Below the pieces are notes generated by a model. It saw only the letters and a program-made list of their open reading frames with translations. It was not told the DNA's origin and searched no databases. The position numbers and the translations under genes were made by a program. From the NCBI RefSeq assembly GCF_030285625.1, contig NZ_CP127294.1, positions 7,720,001 through 7,784,000 of the forward strand: 64,000 nucleotides of DNA. Direction: 5' to 3'. Of this stretch, positions 54,113 through 62,148 are shown in pieces; positions within the stretch are counted from its first letter, which is position 1; each line of letters begins with the position of its first letter. This DNA is from Amycolatopsis sp. 2-15 (GTDB taxonomy: Bacteria > Actinomycetota > Actinomycetes > Mycobacteriales > Pseudonocardiaceae).

Positions 54113-54159
54113 AAACCCCCGGGCCGACAACGGTTCCTCGCTGTCGGACCGGGGTTTTC
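54113..54159. terminator. Bidirectional terminator between convergent genes
   Basis: AAACCCC pairs with GGGGTTT and the inner GGCCGACA with TGTCGG-CC, giving an almost continuous stem with a T-run on the plus strand (GGGGTTTTCT) and an equivalent tract on the other strand. It lies between the amidohydrolase and LacI stops. Confidence 0.75.
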
Positions 54160-54303
54160 TTGCAGATCAGCCTGATTCACAGGTTTCCTCACGGCGCCCC
54201 CGTGCGCTCGGCGGGATCGATGCGTTCCGCCGACGCTGACCGGCGCCAGAGCGGTGATCGCCGTGCCGGCAGGCTTTCATTGCGCCGCAGCAGAAGCGGG
54301 TGG

Positions 54304-55311
54304 CTAGCTCTGCGCCGCGGCCGTCGAGTCGCGGCGGACCAGTTCGACCGGGAGGACCACGCGTTTCGCGGGCGCCGTCGGGGAGGCGATGCGTTCCAGC
54401 AGCAGGCGGGCGGCTTCGCGGCCGATGTCGTAGTGCGGGATGCGCACGGTGGTCAGCGAGGGGCGCTGGCGATCGACGAACGGCATGTCGTTGAAGCCCG
54501 TCACGGAGACGTCGCCGGGGACGGTGCGGCCGAGTTCGGCCAGGGCGGAGTAGCAGCCGAGGGCGATGAGGTCGTTGCCGGCGAGCACCGCGGTCAGCGA
54601 GGGGTGCGCGGCGAGCAGGCGCAGGGTCGCGGCGTGGCCCGCGGTTTCGGTGAACGCGCCGGCGAACTCGACCGCGTCGGTGGCCGCCTCGAGGCCCAGG
54701 GACGTCGTGGCGTCGAGGTAGCCGCGGTAGCGCTCCCAGCCGGTGGAGAGGTCGCGCGGGCCGGCGACGTGGCCGATGCGCGTGTGGCCGAGGTCGGTGA
54801 GGTGGCGCACGAGCAGGTGGATGCCCGCGGCGTTGTCGGCGGTGACCGACGGGATGCCGCCGTTGTCGGTGCGGCGATTGACGAGCACCGTGGGCACCGA
54901 GGACGTCAGCTCGTCGGAACGGCGGCTGGTGGCCAGGATGAAGCCGTCGATCTGGCGGCCGCGCATGGCGGTGACCAGCTCGCGCTCGCGGTCCGGGTCG
55001 CCGTCTGTGTTGCCGACGAGGGCCATGTACCCGGCGTCCCGCAGACCGTCCTCGATACCGCGGACGATCGGCGGGAACACCGGGTTGCGCAGGTCCGGGA
55101 TGATGACCCCGGCGACCGACGACGTGCGCGTGCGCAGGCTGCGCGCGGCGGAGTTGGGCGCGTAGCCCAGGGCGCGGGCGGCCTCGGCGACCCGGCTCGC
55201 CGTCCGCGCGTTGACCATCCCGCGGGTGGCGGGGTTGAGCGCCCGGCTCGCGGTCGCGGCGTGCACCCCCGCCCGCTCGGCGACGTCCTTGATCGTCGGC
55301 GGCCTGTTCAT
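54304..55311 (-). CDS. LacI-family repressor of the catabolic island
   Basis: A 335-residue LacI/GalR regulator: HTH at residues 5-25 (TIKDVAERAGVHAATASRAL), hinge NSAARSLRTRTSSVAGVI, and a sugar-type binding core (VLAGNDLIALGCYSAL, VTGFNDMPFVDRQRPSL). It is the last gene of a minus-strand operon with the beta-hydroxyacid dehydrogenase, the M24 protein and an ALDH (25 bp gap), so it is likely autoregulated through the operator at 58983. The ligand could be a non-sugar, as in other catabolic LacI proteins. Confidence 0.9.
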   Translation of the reverse strand: MNRPPTIKDVAERAGVHAATASRALNPATRGMVNARTASRVAEAARALGYAPNSAARSLRTRTSSVAGVIIPDLRNPVFPPIVRGIEDGLRDAGYMALVGNTDGDPDRERELVTAMRGRQIDGFILATSRRSDELTSSVPTVLVNRRTDNGGIPSVTADNAAGIHLLVRHLTDLGHTRIGHVAGPRDLSTGWERYRGYLDATTSLGLEAATDAVEFAGAFTETAGHAATLRLLAAHPSLTAVLAGNDLIALGCYSALAELGRTVPGDVSVTGFNDMPFVDRQRPSLTTVRIPHYDIGREAARLLLERIASPTAPAKRVVLPVELVRRDSTAAAQS

Positions 55312-55336
55312 CGTGCCAGCATAGAGTGACCGGACG

Positions 55337-56770
55337 TCACCAAGAGACGGCGACGTACTTGGACTCCGTGTACTCCAGCAGACCCTCGTGCCCGCCCTCG
55401 CGGCCGAGCCCGCTCTGCTTCACGCCGCCGAACGGCGCGGCCGGCTCGGAGACCAGACCACGGTTGAGCCCGACCATCCCCGACTCCAGCGCCTCCGAAA
55501 GCCGCAGGCCGCGCGCCAGGTCGCGGGTGTACACGTAGGACACCAGGCCGTGCTCGGTGTCGTTGGCCAGCCGGACGACCTCGTCCTCGGTGTCGAACGT
55601 GACGATCGGCGCCACCGGGCCGAAGATCTCCTCCGCGAGCACCGGCGCGCCCGCCGGGACGTCGGCCAGGACGGTCGCCGGGTAGTAGAACCCCGTTCCC
55701 TCCGGGCGTTTTCCCCCGACCAGCACACGGGCGCCGGCGCCGACGGCCCCGTCGACCAGCTCGGTCACCTTGTCGACGGCGGCTTCGTTGACGAGCGGGC
55801 CGAGCTCGATCCCGGCGTCGGTGCCCGGGCCGACGCGCAGCGCGCCCATCCGCTCAGCCAGCCGCCGGCCGAACTCGGCGGCCACGCCGCGCTGCACGAA
55901 GAACCGGTTGGCCGCCGTGCAGGCCTGGCCGCCGTTGCGCATCTTGGCGACCATCGCACCCTCGACCGCCGCGTCGAGGTCGGCGTCGTCGAAGACCAGG
56001 AACGGCGCGTTGCCGCCCAGCTCCATCGACGTGCTGACCACGGTGTCCGCGGCCACGTGCAGCAGCGCTCGGCCGACCTCCGTCGACCCGGTGAACGACA
56101 GCTTCCGCACGCGCGGGTCGTGGACCATCGCCCCGACCACCTTGCCGGACCGCGTGGACGGGACCACGTTCACCGTGCCCGCCGGCGCGCCGGCCTCTTC
56201 GAGGATGGCGGCGATCGCGAGCGCGGTGAGCGGGGTTTCCGACGCCGGCTTGAGGATCACGGTGCAGCCGGCGCCGAGCGCGGGCGCGATCTTGCGCGTG
56301 GCCATGGCGGCCGGGAAGTTCCACGGCGTCACGAGCACGCTCACGCCGATCGGCTGCCGCAGCACCAGGATGCGGTTGGCGCCGCCCGGCGCGGTCTGCA
56401 CGGTGCCCGCCACGCGCACGGTTTCCTCGGCGTACCAACGGAAGAACTCGGCGGCGTAGTTCACCTCGCCCCGCGCGTCGGGCAGCGCCTTGCCGTTCTC
56501 CCGCACGATCAGCTCGGCGAGCTCCTCGGCGCGCTCGTGCATCAGCGTGAACGCACGCTGCAGCACGTCGGCGCGCGCCCGGGGCGCGGTCGCACCCCAC
56601 GCGGGCAGCGCGGCCGCAGCGGCGTCGACGGCGGCCAGGCCGTCCTCGACGCTGCCGTTCGCGACCGTGGTGATGGGCTCGGCCGTGGCCGGGTCGATCA
56701 CGGTGATGCGGGACCCGTCGGACGAGGGCCGCCACTCACCGCCGATGAACAACTCTTCGGGGACCTTCAC
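55337..56770 (-). CDS. Aldehyde dehydrogenase (succinate-semialdehyde type)
   Basis: A 477-residue ALDH close to GabD/SSADH: LFIGGEWRP start, Asn151 in TPWNFPAAM, Glu250 in MELGGNAP, Cys284 in GGQACTAAN, and the SGLGREGGHEGLLEYTE end. It probably oxidises a semialdehyde formed in the same pathway. Its start is 9 bp from the M24 gene stop. A second, dissimilar ALDH is encoded at 51048-52571. Confidence 0.88.
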   Translation of the reverse strand: MKVPEELFIGGEWRPSSDGSRITVIDPATAEPITTVANGSVEDGLAAVDAAAAALPAWGATAPRARADVLQRAFTLMHERAEELAELIVRENGKALPDARGEVNYAAEFFRWYAEETVRVAGTVQTAPGGANRILVLRQPIGVSVLVTPWNFPAAMATRKIAPALGAGCTVILKPASETPLTALAIAAILEEAGAPAGTVNVVPSTRSGKVVGAMVHDPRVRKLSFTGSTEVGRALLHVAADTVVSTSMELGGNAPFLVFDDADLDAAVEGAMVAKMRNGGQACTAANRFFVQRGVAAEFGRRLAERMGALRVGPGTDAGIELGPLVNEAAVDKVTELVDGAVGAGARVLVGGKRPEGTGFYYPATVLADVPAGAPVLAEEIFGPVAPIVTFDTEDEVVRLANDTEHGLVSYVYTRDLARGLRLSEALESGMVGLNRGLVSEPAAPFGGVKQSGLGREGGHEGLLEYTESKYVAVSW

Positions 56771-56779
56771 AGTGGCTCC

Positions 56780-58024
56780 TCAGTACGGGTTGGCGACGAA
56801 CAGGTCCTGCGCCGGGAACTTCGTCAGCACCTCGACGCCGGTCTCGGTGACCACGACTTCCTCTTCGATGCGCGCGGCGGAGAAGCCGTCGGTGGCCGGG
56901 CAGTACGTCTCGAGCGCGAACACCATCCCGGGGCGGATCTCGACGGGGTTGTCGAGGCTGTTGAGCCGGGAGATGATCGGCCGCTCGTGCAGCCCCAGCC
57001 CGAGCCCGTGGCCGAACTGCAGGCCGAACGCGGCCATCTCGTTCGCGAAGCCGAACTCCGTGGCGGCCGGCCAGACCCGGGCGACGTCGTCGGTCCCGAT
57101 CCCCGGCTTGACCGCTTCGATCGCCGCGTCCATCCACTCGCGCGCCTGCCGGTACGCGCCGCGCTGCACATCGGTGGCACTGCCGACGCTGAACGTGCGG
57201 TAGTAACACGTGCGATAGCCGTTGTAGGACTGGATGATGTCGAAGAACGCCTGGTCCCCGGGCCGGATGAGCCGGTCGGAGAAGTTGTGCGGGTGCGGGT
57301 TGCACCGCTCCCCCGACACGGCGTTGATCGCCTCGACCTGGTCGGAACCCATTTCGTACAGCCGTTTGTTGGCCAGCGCGACGATCTCGTTCTCGCGCAC
57401 ACCGGGCTTCAGCGCCTCGACGATGTCCTGGTACACGCCGTCGACCATCGCCGCGGCCTGCGAGAGCAACGTGATCTCGTCGGACGACTTGATCTCCCGC
57501 GCGTCGAGCATCGCCTGCTGCGCGTCGACCACCGTCAACCCCTGCCGCTGCATCTCGAACAGGAACGGCGGCTCCACGATGTCCACGCCCACCGGTGAAT
57601 CGGCGACGCCGGCCTGCGTGAGCAGGTCCTTGATCTGCGTCACGGCGTCACGCATCAGGCCCGCCTCGGGCGAGATCGCGCCACGCAGGCCGAGCATGCC
57701 GGCGCGGCAGTTCTCCGGCTCGAGCCACGGCGAGTACAGCTGGTGGTGCTTCGCGGCGGAACCGAAGTCCCACAGCATCGGCTCGCCGTCGCGGGTCAGC
57801 AGCGCGTAGCGGGTCATCTTGTCGCCGAGCGCGCCGCCGATCCACGTCTGCGTGGTGTAGCGGATGTTGTAGAAGTCGAACAGCAGGAACGCGCCGCACT
57901 CGCCCGCGTCGAGCGAGGCCCGCGCCCGGGCGAGGCGGTAGTCGCGCAGCCGGGCGAAGTCCACGCGCTCTTCGAAGTCGACCGCGTTGTGACCCGGAGC
58001 CGGGATCGGCCGACCGTCAAACAT
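56780..58024 (-). CDS. M24-family (creatinase/DddP-like) protein with an incomplete metal site
   Basis: A 414-residue pita-bread-fold protein. The N-terminal half starts RLRDYRLARARASLDAGECG, as in creatinases and DddP-type DMSP lyases. Of the five M24 metal ligands, Asp262 (FFDIIQ), His339 (FGHG), Glu372 (ALETY) and a Glu near 388 (IEEEV) are present, but the second Asp, normally eleven residues after the first, is Cys273 (YRTCYYRTF). This resembles creatinases, which work without metal. Substrate unknown. It overlaps the dehydrogenase gene by 8 bp, so the two are coupled. Confidence 0.85.
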   Translation of the reverse strand: MFDGRPIPAPGHNAVDFEERVDFARLRDYRLARARASLDAGECGAFLLFDFYNIRYTTQTWIGGALGDKMTRYALLTRDGEPMLWDFGSAAKHHQLYSPWLEPENCRAGMLGLRGAISPEAGLMRDAVTQIKDLLTQAGVADSPVGVDIVEPPFLFEMQRQGLTVVDAQQAMLDAREIKSSDEITLLSQAAAMVDGVYQDIVEALKPGVRENEIVALANKRLYEMGSDQVEAINAVSGERCNPHPHNFSDRLIRPGDQAFFDIIQSYNGYRTCYYRTFSVGSATDVQRGAYRQAREWMDAAIEAVKPGIGTDDVARVWPAATEFGFANEMAAFGLQFGHGLGLGLHERPIISRLNSLDNPVEIRPGMVFALETYCPATDGFSAARIEEEVVVTETGVEVLTKFPAQDLFVANPY

Positions 58025-58964
58025 CGGTGGGCTCCAGACCGTCGGTCACGTCGGCGTTCTCGGACACCAGGGTGATCCCCGAGCGCCGGGCCTGCTCCTC
58101 GACGAGCACGGCGAAGTCCTGCTCCACCAACCCGGCGCCGATCGCGCCGGCCACGATCTGCGCGGTCGCCGAGGCCACCGGCATCGGCGCTTCCAGCTCA
58201 CGGGCGGCGGCGAGACCGAGGTCGAAGTCCTTGCGCAGCAACGGCATCGTGAACGTGGGCGTGAAGTCGAGGTTCACCAGGGCCGGCGTCTTGTAGCGGG
58301 AAAAGACCGAGCCCATCACGGAGTCGTTGAGGAAGGCCATGAACGCCTCGCGCGTCACACCGCCCTTCTCCGCCAGCACCGTGATCTCGGCCAGCGACTG
58401 GATCACCACGCCGAGGAAGACGTTGTGGCAGATCTTCACCAGGCGCGCCACCTCGTCCTCACCGACGTAGGTCACGCCGCGGCCGAGCACCTCCAGCATC
58501 GGGCGCACCTCGTCGAACACCGGGCGCGGGCCGGAGATCGCGAGCGTCAGCTTCCCCGAGCTCACCACCTTCGGGTTGCCGCTCACCGGCGCGGCCAGCA
58601 ACTCGGTGCCGCGCTTCGCCGCCTCCACGCGGACGGCGGCCGAGCCTTCGGCGGAGACCGTGGACGAGTCGATCACGATCTTCGGCGCCTGCGCCGGGTC
58701 CGTGAACAGGCCCCCGTCGCCCGACGTCACGTGCTGGAGGTCGGCCGAAGCCGACACCATGGTGAACACCACGTCGCGACCGGCGAGGTCCACCGGACGG
58801 TCGACCACTGTCGCTCCGTCGGCGACCAGCTCTTCGGCCTTGGCGCGGGTGCGGTTGCAGACTGCGACGTCGTAACCGGCCGCGAGCAACCGGCGCACCA
58901 GCGCCGCACCCATGCGGCCTGTGCCGATCCAGCCGATCGTGGGTCGGTCGGTGTGGGTCACCAT
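58017..58964 (-). CDS. Beta-hydroxyacid dehydrogenase (3-hydroxyisobutyrate type)
   Basis: A 315-residue NAD(P)-dependent oxidoreductase of the 6-PGDH/HIBADH family: Rossmann motif IGWIGTGRMGAALVRRLL at the start, substrate block AAPVSGNPKVVSSGKLTL, catalytic Lys in RLVKICHNVFLG, and PTFTMPLLRKDFDLGLAAA. ATG at 58964 has GGAGG eight bases upstream. A perfect TGCAATCGTTTGCA site overlaps the region just in front. It heads the operon with the M24 protein, ALDH and LacI. Confidence 0.88.
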   Translation of the reverse strand: MVTHTDRPTIGWIGTGRMGAALVRRLLAAGYDVAVCNRTRAKAEELVADGATVVDRPVDLAGRDVVFTMVSASADLQHVTSGDGGLFTDPAQAPKIVIDSSTVSAEGSAAVRVEAAKRGTELLAAPVSGNPKVVSSGKLTLAISGPRPVFDEVRPMLEVLGRGVTYVGEDEVARLVKICHNVFLGVVIQSLAEITVLAEKGGVTREAFMAFLNDSVMGSVFSRYKTPALVNLDFTPTFTMPLLRKDFDLGLAAARELEAPMPVASATAQIVAGAIGAGLVEQDFAVLVEEQARRSGITLVSENADVTDGLEPTDV

Positions 58965-58982
58965 GACATGTACCTCCGTAGC

Positions 58983-58996
58983 TGCAATCGTTTGCA
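58983..58996. promoter_or_regulatory. LacI-type operator b (TGCAATCGTTTGCA, perfect arms)
   Basis: The best copy of the motif, with TGCAA and TTGCA arms, 19 bp in front of the dehydrogenase start and 106 bp from the binding-protein start. Divergent control of both directions is likely. Confidence 0.75.
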
Positions 58997-59101
58997 ACCA
59001 TCATGCGGTGCCAGCTAGGATCCGTCAAGTAGCGAAAAGAAAGTCGAGCTGCGAACGTCCGCAGCCGACCTCCCCGGACGAGCCAGGAAAGGCGGCGCCC
59101 C

Positions 59102-60019
59102 GTGCCTTCGATCAAGCTGGGCACCTTCAGCCCCTCGGTCCTCCTGTCGGTCGCCTCCGCCACCGGCGCCCTGGCCGAGGCCGGGCTCGAGGTCACGGAA
59201 GTGCCGGCGAAAACGTCGGCCCACCAGTTCGAGGACCTCTTCGAAAGCCGCCTCGACGCCGCGTTCACCAACCCGGACAACGTGCTGGCCTACCGCTGCG
59301 TCCCCGGCAACCCGCTGGGCCGGACCGGCGACGTGCGGATCCTCGGCGCGGTCGACCGCGGCCTGGGGCTGGGCCTGTTCACCGCGCCCGGCGTCGCCGG
59401 ACCCGCGCGCGGCGGCCGGCTCGGCGTCGACGTGCCCGGGTCGGGCTTCGCCTTCATCGCGTTCGAGCTCCTGGCGCGCGCCGGCCTGGCCCGCGACAGC
59501 GACTACGAGGTCGTCAGCCTCGGCTCCACCCCGAAACGCGCGCGGGCCCTGGTCGAGGGCACCGTGGACACCACCGTGCTCAATGCCGGCAACGACCTCG
59601 TCGCCGAAGCCCGGGGCGCCCGGCGCGTCGCGTCGGTCACCGAGATCGGCCCGTACGCCGGGACCGTTCTGTGTGCCACCGCCGACGGGATCGCCGCGCA
59701 CGGCGCAGCCCTCGCCGCCCTGCTCACGGTCACCTCCGCCGTGGCCGGGGAGCTGGCCGCGGGCCGGCACCGGGAGGTCGCGCTGGCCGCGGTGGCCGAC
59801 CGCCTCGGACTGACAGGCCCGAGCGCCGAACGCCACCTGGCGATCCTGACCGATCCCGCGGTGGGCCTGGTCTCCGACGCCCGACTGACCCGCGCGGAGC
59901 TCGACACCGTCGTCCACCTGCGCAACCGGCACTCCCGCGCCGCGACGCCGGTCACCGCGGAAGAGGCGTTGCGAAGCGGCCTGGTCGACGCCTCACTCCT
60001 CCCACAGAATGAAGCGTGA
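59102..60019 (+). CDS. Cytosolic NMT1/TauA-like binding protein
   Basis: A 305-residue protein resembling the type II periplasmic binding fold of NMT1/TauA/SsuA proteins (KLGTFSPSVLLSVASATG, FEDLFESRLDAAFTNPDNVL, then VDVPGSGFAFIAFELLARAG), but with no signal peptide, so it stays inside the cell. The final 75 residues are helical (VADRLGLTGPSAERHLAILT), an extension beyond the binding fold. GTG start, weakly supported ribosome-binding site. The MFS gene follows 176 bp later. A sensor, chaperone or enzyme role is possible; not a normal ABC component here. Confidence 0.6.
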   Translation: MPSIKLGTFSPSVLLSVASATGALAEAGLEVTEVPAKTSAHQFEDLFESRLDAAFTNPDNVLAYRCVPGNPLGRTGDVRILGAVDRGLGLGLFTAPGVAGPARGGRLGVDVPGSGFAFIAFELLARAGLARDSDYEVVSLGSTPKRARALVEGTVDTTVLNAGNDLVAEARGARRVASVTEIGPYAGTVLCATADGIAAHGAALAALLTVTSAVAGELAAGRHREVALAAVADRLGLTGPSAERHLAILTDPAVGLVSDARLTRAELDTVVHLRNRHSRAATPVTAEEALRSGLVDASLLPQNEA

Positions 60020-60020
60020 C

Positions 60021-60034
60021 TGCGATCGTTTGTC
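60021..60034. promoter_or_regulatory. LacI-type operator c (TGCGATCGTTTGTC)
   Basis: A degenerate copy just after the binding-protein stop and 120 bp before the next start. Matches operator b at 11 of 14 positions. Confidence 0.4.
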
Positions 60035-60142
60035 ATCGCGTCGCAGCATTGAAAACCCGGCTATCGAGCCGTCCTAGCTGCAAACCTTCCGCATCTGGCA
60101 GTTGATCAACATTGACCTCAGGCCATCCGCCGCCTACATTGC

Positions 60143-60156
60143 TGCAATCGATCGCA
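60143..60156. promoter_or_regulatory. LacI-type operator d (TGCAATCGATCGCA)
   Basis: A copy 40 bp before the MFS start, with near-symmetric arms TGCAATCG/ATCGCA. It suggests a separate LacI-controlled promoter for the transporter. Confidence 0.65.
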
Positions 60157-60195
60157 GCTGTGACGCTCGTCTCCGGCGCCCGGGAAGGCTCCCCC

Positions 60196-61452
60196 ATGAA
60201 AAGCTCTCAGAGAACCACCGCGCCCCAGGTCCCGAAGGCACGCCGGGTTCCGCTCGCCGTGTCGATCACCGGCTGGACGCTGCTCGTCCTCTCCTACCTG
60301 ATCAACGCCATGGACCGGCAGGTGTTCTACCCGCTGCTCCCGGAGATCAGCGCCGAGCACGGCTTCAGCCTCTCGCAGGGCGGGCTCCTCGCGACCGGCT
60401 TCACCCTCGGCATCGCCCTGGCGGGTCTGCCCGCCGGGTACCTCGTCGAGAAGCTGCCCCGCAAGACGGTGCTCGTGATCAGCGTCTTCTTCTACTCCGC
60501 CGGCACCCTCGCCACGCCGCTCGCCTCCGGCTTCGCGGACATGGCCGTCTACCGGCTGATCTCCGGCGCCGGCGAGGGCATGCAGGCGACCGCGCTGTAC
60601 GCGGTGGTCGGCTCGTTCTTCGTGCTGCGCCGGTCGTTCGCCTTCGGCGTGCTGGGCGCGGTGTTCGGTACCGGCGTGTTCCTCGGCCCGCTGGTCGGCA
60701 CCGCCATCGCGCAGAACTTCGGGGGCTGGCACACGCCGTTCCTGTTCTACGGCATCGCGGGCCTGGTCCTGACCGTCCTCATCGGACTGCTGGTCCGGCG
60801 CGACGTGACCGACCTCGACGCCGGTGTGGTGCGCGGCGCCGAGATCCCGACCGACCACGTGCCGAGCTCGCCCTTCAACCGCAACACCGCGATGCTGTGC
60901 CTCGCCTGCATCGCCGGCGGGCTCGTGTTCTACGGCTACCTCGGCCTGTATCCGACGTACCTGCGCCAGCAGCTGCACTACACCGCGTCCGAGGCCGCCC
61001 TCGCCACGAGTGTGGTCGGCGCCGGCGCCGCGACGTCGATCCTCACCGGCTGGCTCGCCGACCGGTTCAACCCACGCACGATCCTGCTCATCACCTACGC
61101 GGGGGTGGCCGTGAGCGCGTGGCTGGTCTTCAACGGCTCCGCGAGCCACGCCTGGCAGTACACGTGGTCCTTCGTCCTGGCCGTGTTCGTGGCGGGCTCG
61201 CTGTTCACCACGCTCAACGCCACCATGCAGCGCGCGGTGCGGCCCCACTACGTCGGCCGCGCAGCCGGGATGTTCGTCTCGTTCTACTACGTGGCGGCCG
61301 CGTTCTCCGGGCTCATCTTCGCATCGCTCGTCGGCTCGCTGGGCTGGCACGGCGCCGCGTTGTGGCAGCTGACCATCCTGCCGCTGGCGACGCTGATCCC
61401 GTTGTGGTTCATCGACTCCCGCAAGCTCCTCGATCCGCGCCGCGACCGCTGA
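60196..61452 (+). CDS. MFS transporter (importer-like)
   Basis: A 418-residue, 12-helix MFS protein with AMDRQVFYPLLPEIS in helix 1 (the D-R-x-x-F pattern of the anion/aromatic-acid and sugar-phosphate groups), LPAGYLVEKLPRKTVLV as motif A, and GTGVFLGPLVG. The substrate is likely the organic acid or heterocycle catabolised by the surrounding genes. ATG at 60196 follows GGGAAGG. A strong terminator comes directly after it. Confidence 0.85.
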   Translation: MKSSQRTTAPQVPKARRVPLAVSITGWTLLVLSYLINAMDRQVFYPLLPEISAEHGFSLSQGGLLATGFTLGIALAGLPAGYLVEKLPRKTVLVISVFFYSAGTLATPLASGFADMAVYRLISGAGEGMQATALYAVVGSFFVLRRSFAFGVLGAVFGTGVFLGPLVGTAIAQNFGGWHTPFLFYGIAGLVLTVLIGLLVRRDVTDLDAGVVRGAEIPTDHVPSSPFNRNTAMLCLACIAGGLVFYGYLGLYPTYLRQQLHYTASEAALATSVVGAGAATSILTGWLADRFNPRTILLITYAGVAVSAWLVFNGSASHAWQYTWSFVLAVFVAGSLFTTLNATMQRAVRPHYVGRAAGMFVSFYYVAAAFSGLIFASLVGSLGWHGAALWQLTILPLATLIPLWFIDSRKLLDPRRDR

Positions 61453-61458
61453 ACGCAC

Positions 61459-61498
61459 GGACGCCGGCCACGCGCCCGCAGGCGCGTGGCCGGCGTCC
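61459..61498. terminator. Perfect 18-bp bidirectional terminator
   Basis: GGACGCCGGCCACGCGCC (61459-61476) pairs completely with 61481-61498 around CGCA, between the convergent MFS gene and the minus-strand unknown gene. GAAAAGG follows. Confidence 0.8.
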
Positions 61499-61507
61499 GA
61501 AAAGGAC

Positions 61508-62119
61508 TCATCGGCGGACGAGCTCGCGCCCCAGCTGCTTCTCGAGGTGCACCTCGATGAACACCCGCAGGTACGGGTCGTTCTCGTACATGTTGAAGGC
61601 CGCGGCCAGCTCCGGCTGCTCCTGCTCGGTCAGGAAGACGATTCGCCACATGTTGAGCGGGTCCTCTTCCGAACCGCCGACGGAGTGCTCGACGTGGAAG
61701 ATCGGCTGCCCGGTGCCGGCGGTGAACACCCGGCCGTCGGGCGCCTCGAAGCGCTCCGCGCCGACGAAGAACGCCCGCCGGCTCTCGTGGTCGAGGCGGA
61801 CGTGCTCGATGATCAGGTCGTAGTTGTCGGGGTCGGCCCAGCGCCGCTGCTGCGATACACGGGTGAAGTCCTCGAACTGCCCGTTGTGGACACTCGGGAA
61901 CTTCTCGGCGCTGCCGGGCTTCACGACCGTCGGGATGTACACGTCCGGCGCCGCCGCCTTGCGCTTTTCCATGTCCCACAGGTCGGTGCCGGTGTACTGG
62001 AACGGCGGGGTCACCTCGTAGCGCTCGCGCAGCACCTCGTTCACCCGCACCGGCGTCAGCTTCGCCGTGGTGCTGCCCGGCGCGTCCCACGCTTGGGTGA
62101 TGATCGCTTCGTGGTCCAT
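61508..62119 (-). CDS. Protein of unknown function in the oxidoreductase operon, 203 aa
   Basis: A soluble 203-residue protein starting MDHEAIITQAWDAPGSTTAK. It has several aromatic, beta-rich blocks (PPFQYTGTDLWDMEKRK, IIEHVRLDHESRRAFFVG, GQPIFHVEHSVGG) and a C-terminal acidic helix (YLRVFIEVHLEKQLGRELVR). No family recognised. It could be a substrate-binding or steroid-delta-isomerase-like domain. It is 29 bp downstream of the LLM oxidoreductase gene on the same strand, hence probably in the same pathway. GAAAGG precedes the ATG at 62119. Confidence 0.6.
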   Translation of the reverse strand: MDHEAIITQAWDAPGSTTAKLTPVRVNEVLRERYEVTPPFQYTGTDLWDMEKRKAAAPDVYIPTVVKPGSAEKFPSVHNGQFEDFTRVSQQRRWADPDNYDLIIEHVRLDHESRRAFFVGAERFEAPDGRVFTAGTGQPIFHVEHSVGGSEEDPLNMWRIVFLTEQEQPELAAAFNMYENDPYLRVFIEVHLEKQLGRELVRR

Positions 62120-62148
62120 CGGTTGTCCTTTCAGGGAAAGAGAGTTTC

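Noticed and set aside
54100..54303. Possible small gene between the amidohydrolase and LacI genes
   Set aside because: The gap is occupied by the terminator, and the remaining frames lack starts with ribosome-binding sites.
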